Shown: positions 1 to 13,603 of the stretch, piece by piece | How the letters are laid out: every line of letters starts with the position of its first letter | How positions within the stretch are numbered: the stretch's first letter is position 1 | From: Tamarix chinensis | Lineage: Eukaryota; Streptophyta; Magnoliopsida; Caryophyllales; Tamaricaceae | NCBI GenBank assembly: GCA_030549775.1 | Contig: CM060171.1 | Span: forward strand, 2,534,001-2,598,000 | Direction: 5' to 3' | DNA length: 64,000 nucleotides | Program-made: the position numbers and the translations under genes | The notes under the pieces: model-generated | Seen by the model: the letters and a program-made list of their open reading frames with translations, nothing else | What the model was told of the DNA's origin: nothing | Database searches by the model: none

Positions 1-1343
1 CTGTCTTATAAATTTAGAGATTGAAAATCCAAACTAATGGTGGGAAATTTGAAATTAAGTATCCTAAATAACTAGAGAAATTGAGGATTAAGGGGTTATA
101 TATTAATATATTGAGGCTATCTAAGTATAGATATGATGACACAATGCACAAGCTACGGGAGGTGTATCTTCATGATTGTCCTAAATTTATAGGTATAGAG
201 TGGTTAGAAAAAATCAATTCCATGAATAAAATTAAGATAATTAAACTTAAAAGGCTTCATAGAGTTCCCTATTGGTCTCCCCTCAAGATATTAATTCTAC
301 GGGAATGTGATAACTTGTTTCTCAGGCCACATCGATCTGACTTTTATAACTATTTACAATCACCACACATTGGAAACCATCTCCATGACATCAATTGGGT
401 CATAAATCTCTATCCATTTATTGAATAATTGATCATCAGTGATTACGCACGAACACTCCTCCTTAGTCTACCTATGATGCTGACATCCTTGAATATTAGC
501 TACTGTAAGAGTTTGGAGTTTGAGGGAGATGAGACATACCTGTGCCTTCAATGCCTTTCAATCATTAGTACTAGTTATGATCCTTGCATGACCTTTAATT
601 TTGGTAGGTTTATAAACCTTGCTTATCTTGTGATCAAAGGATACCTTATACTAGGTTTAATTTCAACAAGTGGTGTACTTAAATTGCCATATCTTTCTGT
701 CCTATCCGTTTTGGATTGTCCTGAATTAATAGAATTTCATGGTGGGAACCTCCCTCCACCTAGCCTAGCTACTTTGTCAATCGGAAAGTGCTAGAGACTC
801 AGGTCACTTCCAGCAAATATGTGCACCAGTCTAACATCTATTCAGTCATTGTCTATTAATGATTATCCACAAATTGATTCTTTCTCAGCCAGTGGTTTTC
901 CCCCTTGCTTACATACACTTTGTGTTAAGGAATGCCTATGGATCATGTCTCATATGGTAGAGTGGCCTTTTCAACAAATGCCTTGTCTAAGAAAATTGGA
1001 AATTGAAGGATGCAATAGTATAATTTCCTTTCCAGAAGAAGGTTGGCTGCCTACCAGTCTCACACATCTTAAGATCACCGCTTTTCAAAATCTATAATGC
1101 TTAGCTGGAATAAAGCTTTGTCACCTCACCTCCCTTCACGCATTGGAGATTTTTCTCTGTTGGAATATCTAAGCTATGCCACAGAAGATTCCTCTCCACC
1201 TCTGCTGTTTAGAGATTATTGTATGTCCAAACCTTGTAGAGTGTTGCCAAACAAATGAAGGTAGGGATTGGCCTATGATTTCTCATCTTCCTGACATCAA
1301 CATTGATGGCATGGACATATTATATATCTTCCCTCAAAATTAA
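1..1343 (+). pseudogene. C-terminal LRR end of a CNL (RPP13-like / R13L1-type) resistance gene, non-functional
   Basis: The translation shows irregular leucine-rich repeats typical of plant CC-NBS-LRR immune receptors, with runs such as LTSLNISYCKSLEF, CLRKLEIEGCNSI and FPEEGWLPTSLTHLKI. The end carries the usual CNL C-terminal signature, seen here as EGRDWPMISHLPDINIDG followed by TAA at 1341-1343. All of it lies in one frame from about position 3 to 1343. That frame is broken only by in-frame stops at 9-11, 15-17, 69-71, 426-428, 792-794, 1095-1097 and 1170-1172, and no frameshift is needed. The coiled-coil and NB-ARC parts would lie left of the window. In intact relatives the LRR recognises pathogen effectors or controls NB-ARC activation in the cytosol. 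This copy cannot make a full LRR. It is seen as three short ORFs (81-428, 429-794, 819-1097) that belong together. Confidence 0.85.
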
Positions 1344-3798
1344 AAAAAAATCTCTTAGGTATGCTTATTTGGTCTGTAACTCAACTAATTTACTCTATAT
1401 TTGTAAAAATGTTTGTTTTATTTTGAATAATGCCTTTTTTTGTTTACTTTAGGCCATTTTCTGTTGCAAGGTATTCCCTGCTGAAGTAATGATATCAAAT
1501 AGGCAAAGGCTGAGGTCACCCCTAGAAAATAATTCTTAAGGTGATGTTTTCTACTCAAAAGATCTATAGTTTTGCCTTCTTAGTTCTACTTTGATTAGAA
1601 CTCTTGTAATTGTAAACCTTCTAGACTATGTTCCCGGAAGGAAAGAAAAATTAATGTATCTATTTTATTTTTTTTCTTCCTAAATCAATAAATTCGGATA
1701 TTTTTTAGTTCAATTCTTGTTAAATAATAATATTTTCCTAATAAGATAATCTAGACTTCTATTGCCCTTTCCCTTGCTACTAAACCTTCCTCCCTATTAA
1801 GAAATTTGTGCGGTGAATTTTATTAGGGTTGTAGATGGGTTGTCAAGTAAATGATGTTGTTTATGTGGTTCTTTTCCATTCTCACTTCACATGTGTTGTG
1901 TTACCATAAGATGAAGCTTTCTTTTTTAGGGTGAGCATCTTGCTTAACAAGAAAACAAGAAAACCCAAGTCTTCTTGTAAGTAATATGATGACGTGCTTA
2001 TGAAAACTAGAGACTAAAGTATGTCATCATATAATTTCCTCTTGAGATGAGAGGGGGTTGGCTGTCTGCATGCCAATCTCAAAAATCCCAAGGTCACTGT
2101 TTTCATAAATCTCAACCCCTTGGTTAGAATAGAGATTGACTATCTCACCCATTTTTAGGGATTGGAAATTTCACTCTATTGATACCTATAGCCCTTGCCC
2201 ATAGGGAGGATGTATCTCTTACTCTTTTGTCTAAAAAGGTATTGTTGGATGTCCCACCATGCAGAATGGTGCCATAGGAATAAAGCCCATGATTGGGCTA
2301 ATATTTTTTCATCTATCTCCTATCCATCATCGTGAAAGGACTAACACAAGTATTTTCCTTGATACCTCACCATCTCATAGGTTTGTCATTCACCATAACT
2401 CTATAATTGGATCATTATTACTTCATGTGAAATTGTGAATATTTTTGTGTGACTAATGCTTTATTATTATTACTATTATCATTATTTGGTGTCTATTTGT
2501 CATGCTACTGAAGGTTCGATAATTTTCTTACTAGTCTTTTCTCTATTGAAGCAACACCATCAAATGGATGAATGTAAAGGTTGGCATTAGATGCATTGAT
2601 TGACTATTTATTAAGCAAAGGATATATTGATGAAAGTAATGACAATGAGGAAGTTACCATATAAATCCATTTTTATTGGAAAATTTTAAAACCTTTTTCA
2701 TGTTTGGAAGATTTCATAAATCACAGAGCTTATTGGCTTAGTGCCCGAAGCCTATAAGAATCATGCTGATGTTTTGGACATGTTTTATACCATGAAGTCA
2801 CAAAAACCTACTTCAGTAGCAGTTGCTCCCTAGATTTTATTTAAATGCAATACCTAATAACTCATGTACCAAGATTAGTTATTTGCCAAGTTCAATTGTT
2901 AGCTAGGAAACCAATATATGAACTCTTGAGTGCAGCTATGGGTGTGAGGTGTCCTTGGTTGCCCTCACACAAATATCTTTTATACATCCTGTTAATTTTA
3001 GGATGAAGGCATGTCTATTATTTTTGTTCATTTGAGATTTCTTACTTTTTAGGTTTGTCCACTATCATAATATCTTGCATCAGTGGGTGCTTTCATAGAG
3101 GTTGCCATGGGTGAGGCAATTAAAACACTATCGACATCCATGATAATTAAGTTCAGCGAATAACACCTCTACTTCTAATCTCACACAATCAGTAGTGTCC
3201 TTACAAGCATACATGGTTAATCTAGCTCATACTATCGCACAATAGCGAGCTTTCTATCTATACTTACAAACTTTTAAGTTAAGTGTCTTAGGTATGCATA
3301 AATGAGACTACCTAAAATGCCCTTATATTTTAGATTACAAAAAGTTTATATGTATCTATTTATTAAGAAAAACCTTTTATTTAACTGTTGTATTTGTATT
3401 TTTAATAATCTAATAGCTAAAAAAAAGATAAATAACAAAAAATAATGCATAGGTAAATCCAAATTTAATCATCATAATAGATATAGTCCAAAAAAATATA
3501 ATTACTAAATAAATATATTACTATAAATACTCTTTAGTTTCGTCCTTAATTAAAGGAAACATCTTTTCATTTTAAAAAATGTATGGATTTTGCTAGCTAC
3601 AACCCTAAGAGCTATAGATAAGCAGTTAATTTTATTCACAAAATGATATTAATTTGGTGATGTATGTCAAATACACAATTTAGTTGGTATTATTAAATTC
3701 TAAATAATATTATTTTTTAGCTATTTAACCATAACGTTTAGGACTATGTTTAATATATTTCAAAATATATCTCTCTCCCAATCCATTTTTAATTATTA
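1344..3798. other. AT-rich intergenic DNA
   Basis: Downstream flank of the resistance-gene fragment. All frames are closed by frequent stops and I recognise no domain, RNA gene or LTR end. Short stretches near 2600-2830 read like degraded coding sequence but match nothing I can name. Confidence 0.5.
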
Positions 3799-3818
3799 TC
3801 ATCATCATCATCATCATC

Positions 3819-3880
<62 letters not shown>
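3799..3880. repeat. compound microsatellite (TCA)n(TTA)n
   Basis: About seven TCA units (3799-3818) run into about twenty TTA units (3820-3880). This produces a spurious poly-isoleucine ORF on the minus strand. Confidence 0.97.
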
Positions 3881-5084
3881 CTCACCACTCAATTGGTCTA
3901 GAGAGGATAAAGAGATTATGACAAGCATACTAATATCCCCCCTTATTAGATAGTAATATCACAAAGACATATACATATATACCTATATCTGTTAAATATT
4001 TATTTTTTGTTCCTATTTTCACAAAAATTTAGCCAAATATTACCTATTAAAATGACTAATATAGAATTAACCTCTAAAATAGCTATCAATTTCATAGAGG
4101 TAATTGCAAGGTTACTTTAGGTATTACGTAGTCAAAATCTACTCAAGTTATACCAAAAATAAATCATTAAATTTGATATACATTTTTAATAACTTAACAA
4201 TATTTTTAATAAATATGTATTCTTTAAAAGTATTATACTTACAAAGAAAACCCACATCTCCAACCATCTCATTTAACAACTCATCCACACCATATGTGAA
4301 GCACATCCCAACAATAAACACTTCACCTACAAATTAATTACTAAAATAGCCCATATAAATTTAACAATCACCAAAATTGTCCCCCAGCAAGAAAAAACTC
4401 CTAAATAACCCCTCTATTAAATTAGACAAATAGTGTGTTTTTTTTTGGAAAATTCATAGAGAAGATGCTAGTCCACATGGTGAGTTAATTTTTAACAAAA
4501 TATTCAATATATACTAGCATCTTTACTATACCCTAAAATACTTTACCTCCTCATTATTGTCGACACTTTATTATCTACTCCCACTTTCTTTCTCTCATTT
4601 TTTTCCCTGTCATTCACTTTCTCTTTCATCCTCCACCTTGACCTTAAATATTGTCCTTAATCTTTCATCTCAATAAACTTATTTATATTAGATCACAATC
4701 CATACTAGATTTCTATCACTACACTTCAATATCACACCTCCATTAAACTAATTTAAGGTATGTCTTTGAGTCTAAGTTTATTTCTCCAATTTTTTGCCTT
4801 AATTTTATAATGATTTTTTATATATGTTGGATTCTACTAAGTTTTTACTATGAAGATCATATTTTTATTTCTCTTAAATTTTGTATAGGTATTTGGCTTC
4901 AATTTAATTAGTTTTACATATATTTTGATAGTTAGTGTAATTTAGTTAAATTATATGTTTATATTGTTGAATTGTGTTTTCAGTTTGCATAAATATACTT
5001 TCAAATATAATTGTGAAGATTTTTCTTTTATTCAAATTATATGATATCCATGAAAATTTTATGAAAATTATAATTTACTTTTAT

Positions 5085-5128
<44 letters not shown>

Positions 5129-5751
5129 GGCATATTGATTTTAAGTTATTTAAACATATTAATTTATGTGAATAGGTTAGTGATATAGGTTGAGTACATG
5201 ATATGCCCTAAATTTGTAGCAATATTATAAACTTAAATATAAACATTAGATTAATATATTTGTTATAACTAATACCACAATATGACACTTGTAGATTGAT
5301 TAGTGGTTTTGATCATAAAGAATAGGGCATTCTTGTAGATTATATGATTTAGACACTGCTTAAGGTAATGTCCTCAAAGACTCCTTTGGTCGTATTAATA
5401 GAAGTGACTAATATAAATGTAAGTGATAACTTATTGAGTTAGTTATTACATCCTTAGGATAGCAAAAAGAAATATTTTATCATATGAAGTAGATGTATCC
5501 TTTTTAAAGCATGCGATATAGGTCTAATTTTGGTACTTACGTATGTTGCATACTAATAAAGTTAGATGTTGACTACAGAGTTGGTGAATTTTAGAATTTT
5601 TTTGTTAGGGTTCACAAGAATAAACATGTATCTCTTGATAGCATAAATTTATTATTGAAACATCAATGGATTTTCAATTAGATTTAATTAATAGATATGT
5701 TGTTATTATGTATATAATGTATATTTTTATAACATATTTATTTCACAGGCT
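3881..5751. other. AT-rich intergenic DNA with an (AT)n tract
   Basis: No gene seen. An (AT)n microsatellite lies at about 5088-5122. A stretch near 4320-4440 is similar, in reverse complement, to 14420-14530, so part of this region belongs to an interspersed repeat. Confidence 0.5.
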
Positions 5752-5949
5752 ATGAGAGAGATATGGTGTAAGTTTACTAAACTGTTAGATGAAATTGAAC
5801 ATCAATCAAATTATACATGGGTTTTTTTGGTGTATAAGTTTTTGGTTGAAGAAGGTTTGAATGCATTTTATAAAAGTACACAAAAATCAGAATTTCTTTT
5901 CAGTGGATGCGCTCATATCTTGAAGGTTAGAAATCACAATAATAAATAG
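5752..5949 (+). pseudogene. short ORF, possible remnant of a DUF1985 / Ulp1-associated transposon protein
   Basis: 65 codons. The stretch NYTWVFLVYKFLVEEGL and the later FLFSGCAHILKV resemble the pattern tryptophan - x - hydrophobic segment - SGxxxxLQxW found in DUF1985 / plant-mobile-domain proteins, often captured in Mutator-like elements. The match is from memory of the family pattern, the ORF is short, and no neighbouring exon is visible. It may be chance. Confidence 0.2.
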
Positions 5950-6479
5950 GTGTAATATATTTATCTTGTACTCTTAACATATAATATTTATAAATATAAC
6001 TTAACATTGTTAGGTTTAAGCTATTAAACACTTAACATTATATAATAATTCATTTGATATGAAATTGTGGTTGTAAATTAAGAATTATAAGAAGGGGAAG
6101 ATGATAAAAGATACAATAAAGCATTGCAAGCTAAAAAATGATTTTTAAGATAATGTACAGTGATTTGTTTATAGGTCAATATATTTGATTTGAAATTGAA
6201 TACATGAAACACTACATGTTTTTATGTTATGTTTGCGGTTTTTTTCTTTATTTATTTAGTCTTGACTAGCAAAGAGATGAACAACTCGATTGCCAATGAA
6301 GTATATATAGACAATCATCCTTCAACTTCATTATCAACATTAGTATAATATATTATCTACTATTATGTATATTTTTTTTATAGAAATATAATATAGTGTC
6401 TATAATTAGACATTTGTATTAGTTAAAAAAACAAAGTTATATATATTATTGTCATCAGTATAATATATTATCTCTTTGG

Positions 6480-7108
6480 AGTTTGTTAGATTAGAGAGGA
6501 ACATGGAAGACCCTCTTATGAAGGGTCTAACAAGGAGATTCATCTTTGAATCATCGAGGGGGATGGGATTTAAGCCTCTAAGTTGAGGAAAATATGGTGG
6601 ATTACTCTCTTACACTATATTTCCACCCCTATGGCGTATAGTAGTGTGTTGTGACATGTTAAACTTATGCTCTTAACGAGTTTATAACCCTATTTCTGAG
6701 TGGCCCTAGTGAGATGGACTTGATGAACTCATAGCTTAATACATATGAGGTTGAGCATAAATGTATAGGCATTTTTGGTGGTGCTTGTGAGACGCACTTG
6801 GTGGATTCACTTAGGTGAGATTGAAGGTGAGTCACCTTTTATGAAATACTGAGGTTATCTTTCTAGAACACTGATGATTACCCACATCACATGTATGGCC
6901 ATTAAAAGCACTTGTGTTATTATCACAAAATGTATAGAATTTAAGGTAAGCCATGTGTTGTGGGGGTCTCGATCGAAGTATAGGTAGTCCAATATTCATT
7001 CACTTTTTAGATGTGATTGTTGTCTCAATTCACTACATATCAATTGAATCATCATGAAATTTTATTTTTGTTATATCTTCTTTATGTTTTTTTTTGTTGG
7101 TGGCGGAT
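6480..7108 (+). pseudogene. Copia retrotransposon, end of pol and 3' untranslated region
   Basis: The frame ending at TGA 6584-6586 reads GNMEDPLMKGLTRRF and then ESSRGMGFKPL. This corresponds to the conserved C-terminus of Copia RNase H (DNxADPLTKGL ... SRGMGLKP). Upstream pol is lost or unrecognisable. The following 520 bases are non-coding and end in a purine-rich tract (GGTGGCGGAT, to 7108) of the kind that precedes a Copia 3' LTR. Confidence 0.75.
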
Positions 7109-7678
7109 TGTTGGAACCAATGGCACAACAATAATTTTTTTGTTGTGCTGCAATTGCTTTTTCACTATCCTCAGTACTGTTTAGAATATATTTTATTTAA
7201 CTTTTATATCCCCTTCCGGTTTAGGCCAGGAATGGGTGTAGTGTGGTATTCAATTGGGCTCAGGTTTATCTTTTTTCTCCTTATCAGTCTGTTTGGTGTT
7301 TTTACATTTATTTTTATCCTTTTGAATTGTCTATAAAGGTTTTTTTTCTTATTGAAATTCAAACATTTTCTTTTGACCGGTAAGAATGGGAAAAGTTAGA
7401 CTAGGCATTTTAAGGGGAATTGATGGTTTCCTTTTTTATTGCTCTTTTCTTTGGTTTTAAAAAGGGTGTTTTGGAACCGATTGTTTCACATTAGAAAAAT
7501 AAACTATCATCTCTTCCTCTTTGCATTTCTTATACTAAGATTTTTAGGAAATCATTTATGCAATTTCCTCTAATTTTTTTTCTTGAGTGCACAAGAAGAA
7601 AGTCAGGTTGTGTTGGCCTTAGGAGTGAGGCGGCAAGATGATTATACCTCAATTCGAGTAAAATTTCACTTCAAGACA
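7109..7678 (+). mobile_element. probable 3' LTR of the Copia remnant
   Basis: Begins TGTTGGAACC immediately after the polypurine tract, a typical Copia 3' LTR start. The right end is uncertain. A CA at about 7678 gives a plausible 570-bp LTR, but the left LTR is not in the window, so no target-site duplication can be tested. Confidence 0.45.
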
Positions 7679-9029
7679 GAAAATTAGTTCATGATATAAC
7701 TGAAATGATAAGTTTCAATCATCTTTTTCCACTTTGGTTATCTAATAATTCTCATGTATATTATCTTATTTCGACATGAAGTCTATTAAATGTGTGTTTC
7801 ATGTTTATGAAGTCCCAAGCTATAGCAAGAAGATCAGTGTCACATTAAATCTATTAGCCATGATCATCAGGTATTCCATGTTAGTTAGTAGTATGAGAAA
7901 TATAAGCGTCAAAATAGAGAAAATACACCAAATATTAATCCTCTAATCCCTTAATTCACCCTAGTTGCACACTTATCAAACTCTATATAGAGAGTTGTAT
8001 CAATATTCCATTTGAGCCAACCTAGGAGTAGCGACTCCTAGCTACGGTGTAAGCTAAAGTTGCTTATAAATTAATATTACAAGGAACAAGAGACCATATT
8101 ATGATATAAAATCCTTTCTTTTAGCAATTCATGCAGAAAATATACCATGTCTAAAACTTCCCCTGCCCATTTGAGGTAAGCAACACATAAGCAAATCATA
8201 TGATCTAAATAAATAAAAATTATATGAAAAGAATGTCGAATAAACTTAACATGTAAAAAAACACATAAAGAAAGATGAAAAATTAAGTGATTAATTTTCA
8301 AAAAAAAAATATGGATAAGCTGTCTATTATATGAGTGAAGATCTAAAGATATCATTAGAATTCATTTTTTATACCTATCAATAATATTGTTTTTTTTCTT
8401 ACATATTTTTAGCTAGGAGAATGTGACTGTAAAGAGTAGCTATCACAAGTCTAATATTTTTACCATGTTTTATGTAAGGAAAATTAAATTACCTTCCATG
8501 AGACAACCTCCTAAGATTTACTCTACTAATTTGATTATAAGATCAAATATAATTCTGTAATTGCATTGCAACCATGGCTATCAACAAGAGTAAAGACCAA
8601 TCACCGCCACATATTGGCAATTATTTGAAGAAACCAGTTTTTAGGCATGGTCAACTATGTTTAGATATAATAAGAGTTACCAATCCACATATTTTAAGTT
8701 AGTGCTTTGTGAGAATTATTGTTCCTACTTCAATTCAACAACTATCATTAAAATATAAATTGTACCACTGTTTGAGTATAATGGAAATTTTTTTATACCC
8801 CCCACAAAATTATGATGCTCATATGTCATTGTACTATTCAGCAAATCTCATGCATCTCACTAGTGAATAACATGTGTGTGTATATATATATATATAACAC
8901 TTTAAAATAATTCAAAAATGATGAAGAAACATACCTTCAATTAGAAAGATTCAAAATTTGACATCTAAGTTATTGTTTTGGTATTTAGATCCAAAGTTTA
9001 TGAAAAAAAAGAAAGAAATTGAAGAGGAG
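7679..9029. other. AT-rich intergenic DNA
   Basis: No gene or recognisable element. A short (GT)/(AT) tract lies at about 8873-8896. Confidence 0.5.
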
Positions 9030-9147
9030 TAAATGAATTAAATAAGATAAGGAGATTGAAGAGTAGACAAAATTAATTAAAGAAGAGAAGGAGATTGAAG
9101 AGAAGAACAAACTAATTAAAGAAGAGAAGGAGATTGAAGAGGAAAAT
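9030..9147. repeat. purine-rich tandem repeat, 39-bp period, three copies
   Basis: The core GGAGATTGAA recurs at 9051, 9090 and 9129, exactly 39 bases apart, within a GA-rich strand. The period is a multiple of three, so a frame stays open across it, but no start codon or domain supports a gene. Confidence 0.8.
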
Positions 9148-9449
9148 TAAAGAACAAGGATAAGACATCAAATAAGGGTTCGACGAAAGAAAATAACATC
9201 ATCGGGAATACTAGGAGAAAATTTAGATTATAACCGAAATACTCCAAAAATCCTAATTTTAAGAATTATAGCTAATTAAGGATTTATTACAAAAATTAAT
9301 TAAATAAATTAATTTTATTAAATTAAAAGGGAATTAATTAGGAAAAATAAAGAAGAAAATAATAAATATTTTAATTAGGAAAAATTAGGGTGTTTTGCTA
9401 ATTAAAATGGAATTTAGAAAAAATCTTTTGAAAAATCCTAAATTACCCT

Positions 9450-10152
9450 TGTGAGCTTGTGACTTGTATTTGGTATGTAGAATAGCTTGGATTGGTGTGT
9501 GAAGTGTTTCAGAGAAATTTGAAGTAGAACTGTGAGTTATTATGGAAATATGTGAATATTTTACATTTAATAAATTAGAATTTGGAAATGTAAACATTAA
9601 AGTTGTATATTTTTCTGTTATCTTTCCAACGCATCAAGAATCAGCTCGATCGGAGGTCCGATGAAGAAGTTGTGGATAAAATACTGAAGATTATCAAAGC
9701 TAAAAATAAACACGAGGGGACCGTGTTTTAGAAACACTATCCGTGTTTTTTCATCAGAAAAATATGTTTTGTTTTTGGGGAGAGGCCGAGAGATAGAAAA
9801 TAAACACAGGGGTATCGTGTTTATTAACACGGTCCGTGTTGTTTGTGTTTTTCGCTCTGCCTCGGTTTTCATTAATGACAGTTTTGTATAGTATAAATAC
9901 CATGTGATTAGAACCCTAATCGAAGAGCGAACACCGTCTTCTTCTCCTATTGAGTTCTATTGTAATTCCTTGATGAATTGAGTTATTGATTGAGAATTTC
10001 TTTGATTCTTTGTAACCACAATTACTTCACATCAATAAGATCATCTGTTTCCCCAATCTGTGTTCTTGAGTGTTCTTCTTTTCTCAATTATTGTGTGTTC
10101 TAATTGATTATAATTAGATCTTATTTTTTCGAATTGGTATCGATCCACAACA
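9450..10152 (+). mobile_element. solo Copia LTR nested inside Gypsy LTR copy A
   Basis: Starts TGTGAGCTTGTGACTTG and ends GATCCACAACA. It is flanked by a perfect pentamer duplication ACCCT (9445-9449 and 10153-10157). Its start and end match the LTR of the Copia element at 14754-15353 (TGTGAGTTTGTGACTAG ... GATCCCCAACA), so it is the same family. When it is skipped, the flanking Gypsy LTR aligns continuously with copy E. 703 bp. Confidence 0.92.
9892..9899 (+). promoter_or_regulatory. TATA box of the nested Copia LTR
   Basis: TATAAATA about 260 bases before the LTR end, where a Copia LTR promoter is expected. Inferred from position and sequence only. Confidence 0.5.
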
Positions 10153-10757
10153 ACCCTAAAAAGGGAATTAAACATTTTTTATTTAAATATTATTATTTTT
10201 AAATATTAAAAATATCTAAATTATTTTAATTATCCTAACCCACCTATTTTTCTTTTTCTCTTTTCCTTTTTTCCTTTTCTTTCTTTCTTTTCTTTTTCTT
10301 CGTTTTTCCTTCTTCTTCTTTTCTTTTTCTTCCTCCTTTCCCCTGACCTAGTCCAGCCCAAAAGCTCGATCCCCTTTCCCTTCCTTCTCCTTCAATGGCC
10401 TAAGACCTAGCACGCTGCATTTCAATTTTTTCCCCATCTGCACTGGCTAGTTCCAACTCCTTTGTTCCTCCTTCCTTCTTCTTTCCTCCTGGACCTACAA
10501 CTCCACCATAACTTCCCGAGATTTTTGCCACCAATCACTCCTAGTTGACCAGCCATTTCTCCTCTCTCCTTCCCTCAAATTTGTCGGCCACATCAACCCA
10601 ACTAACCCTCCCCTCTTCTTGCACGATTTCCTTTCTCCCGTGCCAAACACAACCTTCCACGATTGGTCGTGCGTCCGCTTGACGTCACTGGCCGGTGCAC
10701 CTCACCCACCTACCCTATTTTTTTGTTAGCCCTCTGACGTTAGCCCTTCTTTAGCTC

Positions 10758-10765
10758 TATAAATA
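10758..10765 (+). promoter_or_regulatory. TATA box of Gypsy LTR copy A
   Basis: TATAAATA followed by a C-rich stretch and a long pyrimidine-rich leader. The same arrangement is found at 30155-30162 in copy D and on the minus strand at 47846-47853 in copy E. Recurrence at the same place in three LTR copies supports a real LTR promoter. Confidence 0.7.
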
Positions 10766-11405
10766 CCCCCATAACTATCTCTACTCAAGATTTTGATTTC
10801 AACCCAGAAAAATCACCCATTTGCGCCACCGCTTGATCAGACACCATTTCCGTCGTCATTGTCTAACACCGCTATTCGAGCCACGCATAGAACCACTCCC
10901 TACACCACCCTCTAATGAACTACACCTCCCTTCTCCCTTGATTTTCCTTACGCTAGCCATCTTGACTATGAAATGTAACCTCCTTAACCAACCCTTCCTT
11001 CCACCTCCGCCGCCCTTCACACCACCATTAGCCACCACCTCCACCGTAACCACCGCCTAGCTCCTACACCTCCCAAAATGCTCTGCATACTCCCCTATAC
11101 CTTCCCCTGCCTTTATTTTCCCTTTCCTCCCTCTCCTCCTCTCTTTCTCTTTTTCCTCCACTCTCGACCACCACAACCGATGTCGTGCTCTGCCACCTTT
11201 GGCTGCGCCGCCACCCTTATTCTACTCCTCTCCATCTAGGCAACCATAGACACCCCAACTTCCACCCTCTTTCTCCTTCTCCTTTTCCCAGAACTCAACT
11301 ATCTCTCTTTTCTTCTCTTTTTCCGGCCACCCTCTCAACCCTTTTATCTTATTTATACAAGCTTTAATTATTTAATTTTATTATATTTCCATTATTTTGA
11401 ATATT

Positions 11406-11492
11406 ACTACTACTACTACTACTACTACTACTAATGTTATTATTTTTATTGCTATTGAGGGCCGAAGTCCTAATCAGTTTTTATTTTGATTA

Positions 11493-11523
<31 letters not shown>

Positions 11524-11870
11524 ATTATCAATATTATTATATGTTATTATTATTATCATCATCGTCGTCATCATCATTATTATTATTTATTAAAAGTAGG
11601 GTCAAAACCCTACTTTACATTATTTTCGATTTATACTACTATTATTGTTATTATTATTGTTATTTTATATTAATATTATCATATTTATTATTATTATTAT
11701 TATTTTATTATTATATTATTAACATTAGTAGTATTAATTTGGTGAAGGGTTGAAGCCCTTATTTCACCATTTATTTTGAATTATACTATTAATATTAATA
11801 TTAATATTATTATTTTTAGTATTATTATTATAAGGGTTTGTAGTTGGTGTTATTATTATTATATTATTAT
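11406..11870. repeat. ACT and ATT microsatellite zone inside LTR copy A
   Basis: (ACT)n at 11406-11433, then several interrupted (ATT)n tracts. Copy E has an (AAT)n zone at the matching place on the opposite strand (46740-47330), so the microsatellite is an old part of the LTR. Confidence 0.85.
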
Positions 11871-13254
11871 TTTATCTAAAACCCTAATCTTAGAATAAAT
11901 TAGGAAATAATAGTATTTTTAGTAGGAGGAAACCTAATCTTTATTTTTCCGTCTTATAGGTGAGACTAGTTGAAACCCTAAGGAGGTGTAGGAATGTACT
12001 CCAACACTAGTGTCGTATTGGGTAAGGGTGTAGATAGGGACTTATGTATGTTTATGTGCCATATATGCTTGTATGACATGTATCATGATGTGTTATGTAT
12101 CTATTGCTTATTGCTATAACTATTTCATGTTTAGTGCGTCTTGGAGTTGAGGTATACTTATCTGCTTTCATATGGCATGTGTTACCATGTATATGTTATG
12201 GAATGTGATGAAAGATGTTATGATTCTTTAATACATACATGTGAGGATTTTTAATGTGGTATTGTGCGGTGGAATGACGAAAAAGAAAAATGGGAGAGTG
12301 AGATGACTGAAGCGATGTAAGTTGGCTAATATAGGTGGAATTCACCTAAGTGTTCCATGGTCTATGAGTGGATGAATAAAAAGGGGATTTTAAATAAAAT
12401 AAAAGAGTGGAGAATCTAGAATATTTCATGGGAGAATCTAGGGTTTGCATGGGAGTCTACGGTTTTGCATGAAAAAGTTTGAAGGTGTGTATGGGAAGGT
12501 TAGCATCGGCATAGGAGTACAATTTACGTATGAAAAGTTGACTTGGGATGTAAGAAAGGCAATGGAAGAGTTTTTTGGGTGTTTGGAGGCTTTGGGTGAA
12601 AAATAGTACATGGGACAATATAATTATACATAGGAGACCGAGCTAGGGTTTTGGGAAAAATCCTAATCTAAGAAGGAGTAAAAGAAGAAATAAATGAGGG
12701 TGAGTGGAGTATGAGAGGATGTTGGAAATTATCAAGTGAGGATGAGCATGATTGGAATGGAAAAATAAGAAGTGGAATGTGAGAAATGGTGGGATGATAT
12801 ATGGATGCGAGGAAGCTAGGGTTTGGTGTGACTACTTAGGGTTACGTGATCACAAGTGCACTTAGTGATTAAAGTGTGATGATGAGGGTGGAATCTAAAG
12901 TTTGTGATGTGTGGAGTGTTAAAATGAGCTGGGTTATCTGAGGTGGAGTAGGATGGACTACATAGGCCTAAATTAGGGTTTCTAGGGAAAACCCTAAAGC
13001 GAGGCAGTCAGTGGACTAGAGGTGAAAAGTAGTGGGCCTTCACCCACATACATAGGAAATGGGCTCTCGTGTGAGCTAGGGTAAGGATGAAAGGATGTTG
13101 GGTCAAGATAGGAGGTGCATTAGTCTCAAGATATGGGCGTCCTCTTGGGAGGATAAGCGTAGAGGGAGTTAGTAATGAATGTATAGGGTGAAATATATTG
13201 AATAAGATACTGTAAGACACTAATCATGTAAAGTGGAAGATTATTGAGCCTGGC

Positions 13255-13603
13255 CCAGACTGATCCACTGGCATAATAGTGGCCAAGTGCCAGGATGCCC
13301 TAAAGACCGATCTACCGGTCTATAATAGTGGTTAGGGCATGTTGCCCTATGTGTGACCGATCCACCAACTATAATAGTGGGAGATCCTAAGCTCATTAAA
13401 CTAAATCCTGAGTTTTCTAAAATACATAAAAGACACTAAGTACTTATAGTGGAATACTATGCAAGTAGAGGCTAGACCAATCTACCGGCTTATAATAGCG
13501 GTTAGGGCATTTTGCCCTATAAATGACCGATCCACCGACTATAATAGTGGTTAGGGCATGTTGCCCTATAAGTGACAGATATACCGGCTAAAATAGTGAG
13601 GTT
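13255..13603 (+). repeat. CCAC/GTGG hairpin-type repeats of the Gypsy LTR (copy A)
   Basis: Repeated units read ACCGATCCACCGACTATAAT followed by AGTGG, with spacers of the type TTAGGGCATGTTGCCCTA. The units lie in two groups separated by a non-repeated spacer of about 100 bases. The same arrangement recurs in the other copies of this LTR. Confidence 0.85.
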
